A stretch of DNA of 64,000 bases from Micromonospora sp. R77 (GCF_022747945.1 NZ_JALDST010000001.1:5642001-5706000), one strand, 5' to 3'; shown: positions 1-9,192, counted from the first letter of the stretch. The notes: a model not told the origin generated them from the letters alone. Program-made: numbers and translations.

Positions 1-2
1 GG

Positions 3-947
3 GCCGCGCGCGCGGCCGCCGGCACCGTACCGCTCTACCGGCAGACCCTGGCGCAGGCCCGCGCCGCGGACCTGGCCGCGATCCGCGCCGGCGGCGGCGA
101 TCCCGAGCCGGTCCATGAGGTACGCGACGCGCACGTCCCCGGCCCGGGCGGGCCGCTGCCGGTGCGGATCCACCGGCCGGCCGGCGACGGACCGCTGCCC
201 ACCCTGCTGTACTTCTTCGGCGGTGGCTGGACGCTCGGCAGCGTGGAGACGGCCGACGGGATCTGCCGCCGGCTGGCCAACGCCACGCCCTGCCAGGTGG
301 TGACCGTGGGTTACCGGCTGGCCCCGGAGCACCGGTTCCCGGCCGCCGTGCAGGACTGCCACGCGGCCCTGCGGTGGATCGCCACGCACGCCGACGAGTT
401 CGGCGCGGACCCGGACCGGCTGGCGGTGGGCGGTGACAGCGCGGGCGGCAACCTGGCCGCGGCGGTCACCCTGCTGGCCCGCGCCGACGGCGGCCCCCGG
501 CTCGCCGCGCAGCTGCTGGTCTATCCGAACACCGACCAGCGGCCCGGTCCCGCACCGGCCGGCGAGGAGGACCCGCTGCTGTTCAACCGGCACTCGGTCG
601 CCTGGTATCGGGGGCACTACCTGGCCGACCCGGGGGACGCGGCCGATCCGTTGGCCTCGCCGCTGCTGGCCGAGGACCTGTCCGGGCTGCCGCCCGCCCT
701 GGTGGTGACCGCCGAGCACGACCCGCTGCGCGACGAGGGCGAGCGGTACGCCGACCGGCTGCGCGCGGCCGGCGTACCCACCGAGGTCACCCGGTATCCC
801 GGCATGATCCACGGCTTCTTCGCCATGCCGGGGGTCTTCGACGCCGGTCGGCGCGCCCAGGAGCAGGCGGCGGCGTTCCTGCGCGACCGGTTCGGGCCGC
901 AGCTGCCGACCGCTCCGGCCGGCGTGACGGGGCGCGCCGATGACTGA
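3..947 (+). CDS. Alpha/beta-hydrolase, HSL-family esterase (5' truncated)
   Basis: The reading frame is open from the window edge, so the true start lies upstream. The product has the hormone-sensitive-lipase family layout: an oxyanion-hole segment FFGGGW in place of the usual HGGG, the nucleophile elbow GDSAGGN, an acid region EHDPLRDEG and the catalytic His in IHGFF. It should hydrolyse a small ester or lactone in the cytoplasm; no signal peptide can be assessed because the N-terminus is missing. Its stop overlaps the start of the oxidase gene by 8 bases, so it is the first visible member of a three-gene operon with hydroxyphenylglycine-type genes. It may therefore be a cluster hydrolase. 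The substrate is unknown. Confidence 0.85.
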   Translation, partial: AARAAAGTVPLYRQTLAQARAADLAAIRAGGGDPEPVHEVRDAHVPGPGGPLPVRIHRPAGDGPLPTLLYFFGGGWTLGSVETADGICRRLANATPCQVVTVGYRLAPEHRFPAAVQDCHAALRWIATHADEFGADPDRLAVGGDSAGGNLAAAVTLLARADGGPRLAAQLLVYPNTDQRPGPAPAGEEDPLLFNRHSVAWYRGHYLADPGDAADPLASPLLAEDLSGLPPALVVTAEHDPLRDEGERYADRLRAAGVPTEVTRYPGMIHGFFAMPGVFDAGRRAQEQAAAFLRDRFGPQLPTAPAGVTGRADD

Positions 948-2096
948 GCGGCTGACGTCCGAGGTGCCGGCCCGCGCGCCGGAGGTCGCGACCGGGGCGT
1001 CGATGGCTGACCGCCCTGCGGTGTGCCTGGACGACTTCGCCGAGGCGGCGCGGGCGGTGGTGCCGCCGGACGCCTGGGAGTACGTCGACGGGGGCAGCGG
1101 GACCGAGACCACGCTGGCCGCCAACCGGGCCGCCCTCGACCGGATCGCCGTGCTGCCCCGGGTGTTGACCGGCGTGGACTCGCCCCGCACCGACGCCCCG
1201 CTGCTCGGCCGCCGGCAGGCGATGCCGGTGGCGGTCGCGCCGATGGCGTACCAGAAGCTGGTCCATCCGGACGGCGAGCCGGCTCTGGCGGCGGCGGCCC
1301 GCGCGGCCGGCGTGCCCTACGTGCTCAGCACGCTCAGCAGCACGCCGGTCGAGGAGGTCGCCGCCGTCGGCGGGGAGGTCTGGTTCCAGCTCTACTGGCT
1401 GCGCGACCGCAGCATGGTGACCGACCTGGTGGCGCGGGCGGCGGCGGCCGGCTGCACCGCCCTGGTGGTCACCGTCGACGTGCCGGTGCTCGGCCGGCGG
1501 CGGCGCGACCTGCGCAACGGCTTCGCGTTGCCGCCGCAGGTCACCGCGGCGCACCTGCCCGGCGGGCGGGACGACCTCGCCCATCAGGGCACCCCGGGGT
1601 CTCCGCCGTCGCCGCGCACACCGGCGCCGTCTTCGCGCCCGCGCTGAGCTGGTCCGACCTGGCCTGGCTGCGCGCGCATACCGGACTGCCGCTGCTGGTC
1701 AAGGGCATCCTCGACCCGCGCGACGCGGTCCTCGCCGCGGCGGCGGGGGCGGACGGCGTGATCGTCTCCAACCACGGCGGCCGGCAGCTCGACGGCGCGC
1801 CGGCCAGCGCCGAGATGCTGCCGGAGGTGGTCGCCGCGGTGGGGGAGCGCTGCGAGGTGCTGCTGGACAGCGGGGTACGCGGCGGCGTGGACGTGCTGCG
1901 GGCGCTGGCGCTCGGCGCGAACGGCGTGCTCGTCGGCCGGCCGATGCTCTGGGCGCTCGCGGCCGGCGGCCGGGCCGGGGCGCAGGAGGCGTTGGCGCTG
2001 CTCGCCGCCGAGGTGCGCGACGCGCTCACCCTGGCCGGCTGCGCCGACCCGGCCGCCGCCCGCGGGCTGCGCACCCGGATCGGCGGGCCCACGTGA
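940..2096 (+). CDS. hmo: FMN-dependent 2-hydroxyacid oxidase, 4-hydroxymandelate oxidase-like (frameshifted)
   Basis: The protein belongs to the lactate/mandelate/glycolate oxidase TIM-barrel family, which oxidises 2-hydroxyacids to 2-oxoacids with FMN. The N-terminal half shows YVDGGSGTE and the FMN-side VAPMAYQKL. The C-terminal half has the active-site SNHGGRQLDG and the phosphate-binding DSGVRGGVDVLRAL. The halves lie in different frames; one base appears lost in the GGGG run near 1596-1599 (acc-ccg-ggg-gtc is expected). Directly downstream is an HpgT-like aminotransferase, whose start overlaps this stop (GTGA). In glycopeptide and CDA-type clusters Hmo and HpgT sit together and convert 4-hydroxymandelate to 4-hydroxyphenylglycine, so I infer that role. 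Another hydroxyacid oxidase cannot be excluded. Confidence 0.75.
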
Positions 2097-3406
2097 CGGC
2101 GGTGGACCTGGAGGTGGCGGCGCTGCACCCGGCCGTCGACGATCCGGCGTTGAACTCGATGAACTTCCTCAACGAGGTGGCGCAGCAGTATCCGGACGCG
2201 GTGTCGTTCGCCGCCGGCCGGCCGTACGAGGAGTACTTCTCCGTCGACGCGCTGCACCGGCACCTGGAGACGTTCCGCCGGCACCTCGCCGACGACCTCG
2301 GGCAGGGCCCGGAGCAGATCCGGCGGACCCTGCTCCAGTACGGCCGCACCAAGGGCATCGTGCACCACCTGATCGCCCGCCACCTCGCCGTCGACGAGCG
2401 GATCACCGTCGACCCGGAGAGCATCGTGGTCACCGTCGGCTGCCAGGAGGCGATGTTCCTGGTGCTGCGGGCGCTGCGGGCCGACCCCCGGGACGTGCTG
2501 CTCGCGGTCGCCCCCACGTACGTCGGGCTCACCGGCGCGGCCCGCCTGGTCGACCTGCCGGTACGCCCGGTGACCGGCGGACCGGCCGGGATCGACCTGG
2601 CCGACCTGCGCGCCCAGCTGCACCGGGCCCGGGCCGAAGGGCTGCGCCCACGCGCCTGCTACCTGATGCCCGACTTCGCCAACCCGTCCGGCGTCAGCAT
2701 GGACCTGGACCGGCGTCGCCGGCTGCTCGACCTCGCCGCCGAGGAGGAGTTGCTGCTGATCGAGGACAACCCGTACGGGCTCTTCCCGGCCGGGGACGCC
2801 GACCGGCTGCCCACCCTCAAGGCGCTGGACACCCGGCGGCGGGTGGTCCACCTCGGGTCGTTCGCCAAGACCGTGCTGCCCGGGGCCCGGGTCGGCTACG
2901 TGGTCGCCGACCAGCGGGTGTCCGGCTCCGACGGGGCCGTCGGCCCGCTCGCCGACCAGCTCGCCAAGATCAAGAGCATGGTCACCGTGAACACCTCGCC
3001 GATCGCCCAGGCGGTGATCGGCGGCGCGCTGCTGGCGTACGACTGCTCCCTGGTCGCGGCGAACGTGCGGGAACGCGCCGCGTACGCGCGCAACCTGCGG
3101 CACCTGCTCGACGGGTTGGCCCGGCGCTTCCCGGCCGGCGGCCCGGTGCGCTGGAACGCGCCCGCCGGCGGGTTCTTCGTGGTGCTCACCGTGCCGTTCG
3201 GCGTCGACGACGCGCTGCTGCACCGCTCGGCCCGCGAGTACGGCGTGCTCTGGACCCCGATGGCGCACTTCTATGCCGACGGGGCCCCGGTCGAGGCGCT
3301 GCGGCTCTCGGTCAGCGCGGTCACCCCGGCCCAGATCGAGGTCGGACTGGACCGGCTCGCCGCCCTGGTCACCGACGAGCTCGCCGCCCGGGCCGGGTCG
3401 GGCTGA
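2093..3406 (+). CDS. hpgT: PLP aminotransferase, 4-hydroxyphenylglycine/3,5-dihydroxyphenylglycine type
   Basis: This is a 437-residue class I/II aminotransferase of the MocR/LysN-like fold without an N-terminal wHTH. An SMNFLNEVA segment near residue 22 matches what I remember of the HpgT/DpgT enzymes of glycopeptide pathways. Further features are TVGCQEAMF, a substrate-region PDFANPSG, EDNPYG, and the PLP Schiff-base lysine in LGSFAKTVLPGARVGY (about residue 260). Known members transaminate 4-hydroxyphenylglyoxylate, or the dihydroxy analogue, using tyrosine as donor. It follows the Hmo-like oxidase with a GTGA overlap. HmaS and the peptide synthetases, if present, must lie upstream of this window. 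Family assignment is solid; substrate assignment rests on neighbour and motif. Confidence 0.8.
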   Translation: MTAVDLEVAALHPAVDDPALNSMNFLNEVAQQYPDAVSFAAGRPYEEYFSVDALHRHLETFRRHLADDLGQGPEQIRRTLLQYGRTKGIVHHLIARHLAVDERITVDPESIVVTVGCQEAMFLVLRALRADPRDVLLAVAPTYVGLTGAARLVDLPVRPVTGGPAGIDLADLRAQLHRARAEGLRPRACYLMPDFANPSGVSMDLDRRRRLLDLAAEEELLLIEDNPYGLFPAGDADRLPTLKALDTRRRVVHLGSFAKTVLPGARVGYVVADQRVSGSDGAVGPLADQLAKIKSMVTVNTSPIAQAVIGGALLAYDCSLVAANVRERAAYARNLRHLLDGLARRFPAGGPVRWNAPAGGFFVVLTVPFGVDDALLHRSAREYGVLWTPMAHFYADGAPVEALRLSVSAVTPAQIEVGLDRLAALVTDELAARAGSG

Positions 3407-3474
3407 CGCCACAGTGTCGCCGTTGCGCCACCACCCGTGTTCCCGCTCGGCATCGGACCGTAGATAATGGACCG

Positions 3475-3729
3475 ATGGTTGCCTGGGAGTACGCGTTGCT
3501 GGTCCGTCGCTATCAGGGGCAGGGCCGCAATTTCCACGTGTCGTTCGTCTGGTACGGCCCCGACGGGTCCCGCACCGACATCACTCCGTACGGCGACACC
3601 GCGATCGCCCACCTCAACCGGGCCGGCCGGGACGGCTGGGAACTCGTCTCGGCCGCCGAGGACGTGAACAACGTCCAGGGCAGCACCGAGGTGCACCGCT
3701 ACCACCTCAAGCGCCCGCTCAAGGGCTGA
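3475..3729 (+). CDS. Small conserved protein, DUF4177-like
   Basis: An 84-residue protein with the pattern WEYALLV near the start and GWELVSA near residue 60, typical of the small DUF4177-type proteins of unknown function. It is soluble with no membrane segment. The start is chosen because a -10-like GATAAT (3463-3468) lies 6 bases before the ATG, which would give a leaderless mRNA; there is no Shine-Dalgarno sequence. The 14 bases ATAATGGACCGATG here recur exactly before the two-TM gene at 15971. It lies between hpgT and araB and has no obvious link to either. Confidence 0.7.
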   Translation: MVAWEYALLVRRYQGQGRNFHVSFVWYGPDGSRTDITPYGDTAIAHLNRAGRDGWELVSAAEDVNNVQGSTEVHRYHLKRPLKG

Positions 3730-3784
3730 CCGGCTAGCGTTCCTCCCACGGCCGGCACCCGGCCGCCCGACCAGGGGAGGGTTC

Positions 3785-5436
3785 GTGAGCCGGTACGTCG
3801 TCGGGGTCGACCTCGGCACCCTCTCCGGCCGCGCCGTGGTGGTCGACGTCGCCGACGGCACCGAGCGCGGCGCGGCGGTCCACCCGTACCGGCACGGGGT
3901 GCTCACCGAGCGGCTGCCGGACGGGGCGCCGCTGCCCCCGCAGTGGGCGCTGCAGGACCCCGCCGACCATCGCGAAGTGCTGCGCACCGCCGTGCCCGCC
4001 GCCGTACGGGCCGCCGGGATCGACCCGGCCGACGTGATCGGTATCGGTCTGGACGCCACCTCCTGCACCGTGCTGCCCACCCTCGCCGACGGCACCCCGC
4101 TGGCCGAGCTGCCCGCGCTGCGCGGCCGGCCGCACGCCTGGCCGAAGCTCTGGAAGCACCACGCCGACCAGCCGCACGCGGACCGGATCAACGCCCTCGC
4201 CCGGGAGCGCGCCGAGCCCTGGCTGGCCCGGTACGGCGGCCGGGTCTCCGCCGAGTGGCAGCTCGCCAAGGCTCTCGCCGTGCTCACCGAGGACCCCGAG
4301 GTGTTCCACCGCGCCGACCGGTGGATCGAGACCGCGGACTGGCTGGTCTGGCAGCTCTGCGGCCGGGAGACCCGCAACGCCTCGGCCGCCGGCTTCAAGG
4401 GGCTGCGGCAGGACGGCCACTACCCGAGCCGCGACTTCCTGGCCGCCCTGCACCCCAGGCTGCCCGAGCTGCTGGCGAAGGTCGACGGGCCACTCGCGCC
4501 ACCGGCCGCCCGGGCCGGTGACCTGACCGGGCCGCCGCCCGGTGGACCGGCCTGCCGGTCGGCACCGCGGTGGCGGTCGGGGCCATCGACGCGCACGTCA
4601 CCGCCGCGGCCGCCCGCGCGGTCCGGCCCGGCCGGATGCTGGCGGTGCTCGGCACCTCCACCTGCCTGATCATGAACTCCGACACCTGCCACGAGGTGCC
4701 CGGGCTGTGCGGGGTGGTCGAGGACGGGGTCACCGCCGGCCACTGGGGCCACGAGGCCGGGCAGAGCGGCGTCGGCGACATCTTCGCCTGGTACGTCGAC
4801 CGCGCCCTGCCCGCCTCCTACGCGCAGGAGGCCCGCCGCCGGGGCGTGTCCCCGTACGCGCTGCTCGACGCGCTCGCCGCCGACCAACCCGTGGGCGGGC
4901 ACGGGCTGCTCGCGCTGGACTGGCACAGCGGCAACCGGTCGGTGCTGATGGACCACGAACTCAGCGGCGTGCTGGTCGGGCTCACCCTGGCCACCCGCCC
5001 CGAGGAGATCTGGCGGGCGCTGCTGGAGGCGACCGCGTTCGGGGCGCGGACGGTCGTCGAGGCGTTCACCTCGGCCGGCGTACCGGTGGACGAGCTGACC
5101 GCCGCCGGGGGACTGACCGGCAACCGACTGCTGCTGCGCACCTACGCCGACGTGCTGCGCCGGCCGCTGCACGTGCTCGACACCGACCACCCGGCGGCGC
5201 TCGGCGCGGCCGTCCACGCGGCGGTGGCCGCCGGGGCGTACCCGGACGTGCCGACCGCGTCCGACGCGATGGGTGCCCCGCACCGTGAGACCTGGCGCCC
5301 CGATCCCGCCCGCGCCGCTGCCTACGACGACCTGTACGCCGAGTACCGCGCCCTGCACGACCACTTCGGCCGCGGCGGCACCGACGTCCTGCACCGCCTC
5401 CACGCCCTCCGCACCCGCCCCCACCCCACCCCCTGA
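3785..5436 (+). CDS. araB: Ribulokinase, FGGY family (frameshifted)
   Basis: The enzyme phosphorylates L-ribulose with ATP in L-arabinose catabolism. Repaired length is about 550 residues, normal for AraB. The N-terminal lobe carries the FGGY signature GVDLGTLSGRA and the ribulokinase-type GLDATSCTVLP. The C-terminal lobe carries LGTSTCLIMN, the GGLTGN motif and HPAALGAAV. The frames meet near 4523-4531: after DLTG the sequence needs one extra G in ggg to read GAAARWTGLPVGTAVAVGAID. GTG start with ggggagg upstream. No araA, araD or transporter is adjacent, although a GH43 arabinan-type enzyme lies at 41.4-43.6 kb. The split is probably a sequence error. Confidence 0.8.
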
Positions 5437-5462
5437 CCCCGCCCGTCCCCTGCCCCCCGTCC

Positions 5463-5570
5463 CGCCCCGCTCCCAGCCCGACGATCATGGAGGTGTGGTG
5501 GTGGACGAAAGCCCCGAAGGCCGCCTTCCGGGCGCCACGACTCCATGATCGGCGGGCTGGGAGCGGGGCG
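5463..5570. repeat. Long intergenic inverted repeat between convergent genes
   Basis: Two arms of about 31 bases, 5463-5493 and 5540-5570, are reverse complements apart from one mismatch. Their inner ends read cgatcatggag and ctccatgatcg. The 46-base centre contains a second imperfect hairpin (gccccgaaggc against gccttccgggc). It sits between the 3' ends of convergent araB and glyA and could act as a bidirectional terminator. I recall similar atcatggagt/actccatgat palindromes as frequent intergenic elements in Micromonospora genomes; that part is memory, not computed here. Confidence 0.75.
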
Positions 5571-5635
5571 GGCGGGATGCGTGACGCCCCGCCGGGCCGG
5601 GGCCGGGCGGGGCGTCGGGTGGAGCGGGGCGGGTG

Positions 5636-7057
5636 TCAGCCGAGGTCGACGGCGGGGTAGAGGGGGAAGGGGGCCAGGAGGTCGCTGGCCTGCTTGCTGA
5701 CCTGGTCGGCCAGGGCGGGGTCGAGCACGTACTTGGCCTTCGACTCGCCGGAGGCGGTCTGGCTGAGCACGGTGTGGATCAGCTCGGCGGTGGCGTCCAT
5801 CTCGGCGGTGCCGAGGCCCCGGGTGGTCAGCGCCGGGGTGCCGATCCGGATGCCCGAGGTGTACCAGGCGCCGTTCGGGTCCTGCGGGACCGCGTTGCGG
5901 TTGGTGACGATGCCCGAGTCCAGCAGCGCCTGCTCGGCCTGCCGGCCGGTCAGGCCGTAGCCGGAGACGTCGATGAGCACCAGGTGGTTGTCGGTGCCGC
6001 CGGTGACCAGCTTCGCGCCCCGCCGGGTCAGCCCCTCGGCGAGGGCCTGGGCGTTGTCGACGATCCGCTGGGCGTAGTCGGCGAAGTCGGGACGGCGCGC
6101 CTCGGCCAGCGCGACGGCCTTGGCGGCCATCACGTGCGGCAGCGGGCCGCCGAGCACCATCGGGCAGCCCCGGTCGACCTGGTCGGCCAGCTCCGGGCCG
6201 CAGAGCACCATGCCGCCGCGCGGACCGCGCAGCGACTTGTGGGTGGTGGTGGTGACGATGTGCGCGTGCGGCACCGGGTCGAAGTCGCCGGTGAAGACCT
6301 TGCCCGCGACCAGGCCGGCGAAGTGGGCCATGTCGACCATGAAGGTCGCGCCGACCTCGTCGGCGATCTCCCGCATGATCCGGAAGTTCACCTTCCGGGG
6401 GTACGCCGAGTAGCCGGCCACCAGGATCAGCGGCTTGAACTCGCGCGCCGCCGCGGCGACCTTGTCGTAGTCGATCAGGCCGGTGGCCGGGTCGGTGCCG
6501 TAGCTGCGCTGGTCGAACATCTTGCCGGAGATGTTCGGCCGGAAGCCGTGGGTGAGGTGACCGCCCGCGTCCAGCGACATGCCGAGCATCCGCTGGTCGC
6601 CCAGCTGGCGGCGCAGCGCGAACCAGTCCGCCTCGGTGAGGTCGTTGACCTGGCGGGCCTGCGCCTTCTTCAGCGCCGGGGCCTCCACCCGGTCGGCCAG
6701 GATCGCCCAGAACGCCACCAGGTTGGCGTCGATGCCGGAGTGCGGCTGGACGTACGCGTGGGCGGCGCCGAACAGCTCCTTCGCGTGCTCGGCGGCGAGC
6801 GCCTCGACGGTGTCCACGTTCTGGCAGCCGGCGTAGAAGCGCCGGCCGACGGTGCCCTCGGCGTACTTGTCGCTGAACCAGTTGCCCATGGCCAGCAGGG
6901 TGGCCGGGGAGGCGTAGTTCTCACTGGCGATGAGCTTCAACGACTCGCGCTGGTCGGCCAGCTCCGCGCCGATGGCGTCGGCCACCCGCGGCTCGACGGC
7001 GCGGATCACCTCCAGCGCGCTGCGGAAGGCGGTGGATTCGGCGTTCAGCGACGACAT
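5636..7057 (-). CDS. glyA: Serine hydroxymethyltransferase
   Basis: This PLP enzyme interconverts serine and glycine with tetrahydrofolate, supplying one-carbon units for purines and methionine. Recognisable parts are [10 protein letters not shown], the tetrahydrofolate/PLP region [22 protein letters not shown] and the lysine motif [14 protein letters not shown]. At 473 residues it is about 55 longer than E. coli GlyA; the extra residues lie mainly after [15 protein letters not shown] (about 110-180), a form I know from actinobacteria. The start has a strong AGGAGG 9-10 bases upstream. The leader contains a ZTP riboswitch, so expression should rise when 10-formyl-THF is short and ZMP/ZTP accumulates. 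The gene is monocistronic and convergent with araB. Confidence 0.97.
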   Translation of the reverse strand: MSSLNAESTAFRSALEVIRAVEPRVADAIGAELADQRESLKLIASENYASPATLLAMGNWFSDKYAEGTVGRRFYAGCQNVDTVEALAAEHAKELFGAAHAYVQPHSGIDANLVAFWAILADRVEAPALKKAQARQVNDLTEADWFALRRQLGDQRMLGMSLDAGGHLTHGFRPNISGKMFDQRSYGTDPATGLIDYDKVAAAAREFKPLILVAGYSAYPRKVNFRIMREIADEVGATFMVDMAHFAGLVAGKVFTGDFDPVPHAHIVTTTTHKSLRGPRGGMVLCGPELADQVDRGCPMVLGGPLPHVMAAKAVALAEARRPDFADYAQRIVDNAQALAEGLTRRGAKLVTGGTDNHLVLIDVSGYGLTGRQAEQALLDSGIVTNRNAVPQDPNGAWYTSGIRIGTPALTTRGLGTAEMDATAELIHTVLSQTASGESKAKYVLDPALADQVSKQASDLLAPFPLYPAVDLG

Positions 7058-7083
7058 GCGTGCGACCTCCTGGTGACGTACGG

Positions 7084-7168
7084 AAGGCCCAGGCGCTCGG
7101 CGTGCGTCCTCATGACGGGACCGCTTCCCGATGGTTGTCCATCTTCACGCGCCAGTCACGGCCCGCGC
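7084..7168 (-). promoter_or_regulatory. ZTP (pfl) riboswitch in the glyA leader
   Basis: Read on the minus strand, the leader contains the three conserved blocks of the pfl/ZTP aptamer in order: GUGACUGGCG, then a short hairpin GAUGG-aca-ACCAUC followed by GGGAAGC, then GCGCCUGGGC near the 3' end. A -10-like TAGGAT (7171-7176, minus) places transcription start just before it. There is no terminator between aptamer and ATG. The conserved CCUGG (7089-7093) is complementary to CCAGG overlapping the ribosome-binding site (7069-7073), which suggests ligand binding frees the site and turns translation on. The aptamer call is from pattern recognition; the switching model is inference. Confidence 0.85.
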
Positions 7169-7329
7169 CGATCCTACCGGGTTGCCCGGCGGTGGCCCGG
7201 CGCACCTCCGCCCGAGCCCGGCGGGTCGCCGGTCCGTGATCGGGCGGACCGCGGCGGGGCACCCCACCCGCAGGGGCCGTCGCATCCACCGCAACGGCGA
7301 ACGCGGTCCCGGGGAGAGGAGACCCGACG

Positions 7330-7707
7330 ATGAGTACGGCTTCCACCGGACGGCCGCTCGCCGTCGTGACCGGCGCGTCCAGCGGCATCGGCCACGAGCT
7401 GGCCGGCCAGTTCGCCGAGCACGGGTACGACCTGGTCGTCGCCGCCGAGGACGAGGGCATCACCGCGGCGGCCGGGAACCTGCGCCGGGACAACGGCCCC
7501 GAGGTGCGTCCGGCCCGCGTCGACCTGGCCACGTACGACGGCGTAAAGGAGCTCGTGGCGGCGGTGCTGGCGACCGGCCGCCCGGTCGACGCGCTGGCGC
7601 TCAACGCGCCGAGAAGAAGGACGACCCGCGTACGGTCGCCGAGCAGGGCTTCGCGGCGCTGATGAAGGGCGACCAGACGGTGACCGCGGGTTCGGGGTCG
7701 TACTCCG
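7330..7707 (+). pseudogene. Short-chain dehydrogenase remnant with internal deletion
   Basis: The first about 93 residues are a clear SDR start: the nucleotide-binding TGASSGIG, then a Rossmann fold up to DALALNA (normally followed by NAG). At about 7608 the homology jumps, out of frame, to a segment that resembles the C-terminal part of such SDRs (AEKKDDPRTVAEQGFAALM). The whole catalytic middle, including the expected Ser and YxxxK, is absent, as is the usual tail. Unlike the single-base frameshifts elsewhere, one lost base cannot explain this; about 110-130 codons are missing. The start has ggagaggag upstream. The product cannot be an active dehydrogenase. Confidence 0.75.
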
Positions 7708-7769
7708 GGATTGCCGAGCCCCCGTCGCGCCCCTGCCGCGACGGGGGCCGCTCCCATAGGATCTTGCGA

Positions 7770-8636
7770 ATGGACCAGGGGGACGACGGGGAACTGCTCG
7801 CCATCAGCGACCTGCACGTGGGGCACGCCGACAACCGCGCGGTCGTCGAGGGGCTGCGACCTCGGTCGCCCCGGGACTGGCTGCTCGTGGCCGGTGACGT
7901 CGGCGAGACGGTGGCGCAGGTGGAGTGGGCCCTCGGCCTGCTGGCCGCGCGGTTCGCCCGGGTGGTCTGGGCGCCCGGCAACCACGAGCTGTGGACCCCG
8001 CCCGCCGATCCGGTGCAGCTGCGCGGGGTCGAGCGCTACCAGCACCTGGTCGCCGTCTGCCGTCGGCTGGGCGTGGTGACGCCGGAGGATCCGTACCCGG
8101 TGTGGGAAGGGCCGGGCGGCCCGGCGCTGGTGGCGCCGCTGTTCCTGCTGTACGACCACAGTTGGCGCCCGGAAGGGCTGGACACCCCGGAGGCGGCGCT
8201 GGCCGAGGCGTACCGGACGGGGGTGGTCTGCACCGACGAGCACCTGCTGCACCCCGACCCGTACCCGAGCCGGACGGCCTGGTGCGCGGACCGGGTGGCG
8301 ACGACGGCGGCCCGGCTCGCCGACCGCGACCCGGCGCTGCCGACGGTGCTGGTCAACCACTACCCGCTGGTGCGCGAACCGACCCGGATCCTGCGCTATC
8401 CGATCTTCGCCCAGTGGTGCGGCACGGAGGCCACCGCGGACTGGCACCGTCGGTTCGACGCCGCCGCGGTGGTCTACGGCCACCTGCACATCCCGCGCAC
8501 CACCTGGCACGACGGGGTCCGCTTCGAGGAGGTGTCGGTGGGCTACCCGCGGGAGTGGAAGCAGCGGTCGAGGCCGCCCGGCGTCCTGCGGCGGATCCTG
8601 CCCGAGCCGGAGGGAACCCCGCCGACGGCCTGGTGA
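7770..8636 (+). CDS. Metallophosphoesterase (calcineurin-like)
   Basis: The 288-residue protein shows the full set of dimetal phosphoesterase motifs: SDLHVGH near residue 13, AGDVGE, the GNHE block, NHYPL with a ligand His, and GHLH near residue 238. It should hydrolyse a phosphomono- or diester in the cytosol; the substrate cannot be told from sequence. The ATG is chosen because TAGGAT (7757-7762) ends 7 bases before it, the -10 spacing expected of a leaderless transcript, and no Shine-Dalgarno is visible. It is followed by a strong hairpin and is convergent with the hemerythrin gene. Confidence 0.9.
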   Translation: MDQGDDGELLAISDLHVGHADNRAVVEGLRPRSPRDWLLVAGDVGETVAQVEWALGLLAARFARVVWAPGNHELWTPPADPVQLRGVERYQHLVAVCRRLGVVTPEDPYPVWEGPGGPALVAPLFLLYDHSWRPEGLDTPEAALAEAYRTGVVCTDEHLLHPDPYPSRTAWCADRVATTAARLADRDPALPTVLVNHYPLVREPTRILRYPIFAQWCGTEATADWHRRFDAAAVVYGHLHIPRTTWHDGVRFEEVSVGYPREWKQRSRPPGVLRRILPEPEGTPPTAW

Positions 8637-8640
8637 CGAC

Positions 8641-8674
8641 GACGGGGCCCGACCGCCGCCGGTCGGGCCCCGTC
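8641..8674. terminator. Bidirectional terminator hairpin
   Basis: Perfect 14-bp stem (gacggggcccgacc and its complement) with a 6-base loop, 5 bases after the phosphoesterase stop and 18 bases from the convergent hemerythrin gene. There is no T-run on either side. Confidence 0.7.
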
Positions 8675-8691
8675 ACACGTCGACGCGCCGC

Positions 8692-9192
8692 TCAGGCGGT
8701 GGCGGCGTCGAGCTGGCTCTTGCGGGCCTTCGGGTCGTCCGGGGTGCGCGGCGCGTCGGGGCGCCGGTCGAGCATCCGCTGGCCGATCTCCTGGAGTTGG
8801 TTGCGGCCGAGCGCCTCCCGCACCTTGGGGAACCACTCCTGCTCCTCCTCCTCGACGTGGTGCTCGACGTTCTCGATCAGCACCGTGGTCTTGGCGACGA
8901 AGCGCGCGTCGGAGGCGTCCATGGCGGCCAGCTCGGCGCAGAGCAGGTCGGCCACGTGGTGCTCCTCGTACGACTCGAGGATGTCGTCCTCCAGGTCGGG
9001 CAGGAGCTTGCGGATCTCCGGGTACATCACCTCGTTCTCCAGGTAGGTGTGCACCGTGAGGGCCTCGAGGATCTGCGTCACCAGCTCCTGCCGCCGTTCG
9101 GCCGGCCCGTCGGAGGCCTTCTCGAACTCCCGGAACAGGCGGCGCATCTCCTTGTGGTCCTCTTTGAGCAGGACGATCGCGTCGGTGGACAC
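8692..9192 (-). CDS. Hemerythrin-like (HHE) protein
   Basis: A 166-residue four-helix protein with the di-iron ligand pattern of hemerythrins: His13, His48 with Glu52, His78/79 and His111/112 followed by an EEEE stretch, then a charged tail. Family members bind O2 or NO or sense iron and oxygen. The cytosolic location is inferred from the lack of signal or TM segments. The upstream region has an aggag-type site (tcctcct on the plus strand would be stronger; here aggaggtacc 5-12 bases before ATG). It stands alone between convergent and codirectional neighbours. Partner and ligand are unknown. Confidence 0.88.
   Translation of the reverse strand: MSTDAIVLLKEDHKEMRRLFREFEKASDGPAERRQELVTQILEALTVHTYLENEVMYPEIRKLLPDLEDDILESYEEHHVADLLCAELAAMDASDARFVAKTTVLIENVEHHVEEEEQEWFPKVREALGRNQLQEIGQRMLDRRPDAPRTPDDPKARKSQLDAATA

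Noticed and set aside
1590..1605. Programmed frameshift in hmo
   Set aside because: No slippery heptamer with downstream pseudoknot is apparent, and the same type of loss occurs in at least nine unrelated genes.
1541..3412. Long minus-strand open frame antisense to hmo and hpgT
   Set aside because: Low-complexity Arg/Gly/Ala-rich translation and it lies entirely over two well-recognised genes.
5633..7333. Long open frame on the plus strand antisense to glyA
   Set aside because: High third-position G+C makes antisense frames open in such DNA; the translation has no motif and glyA is unambiguous.
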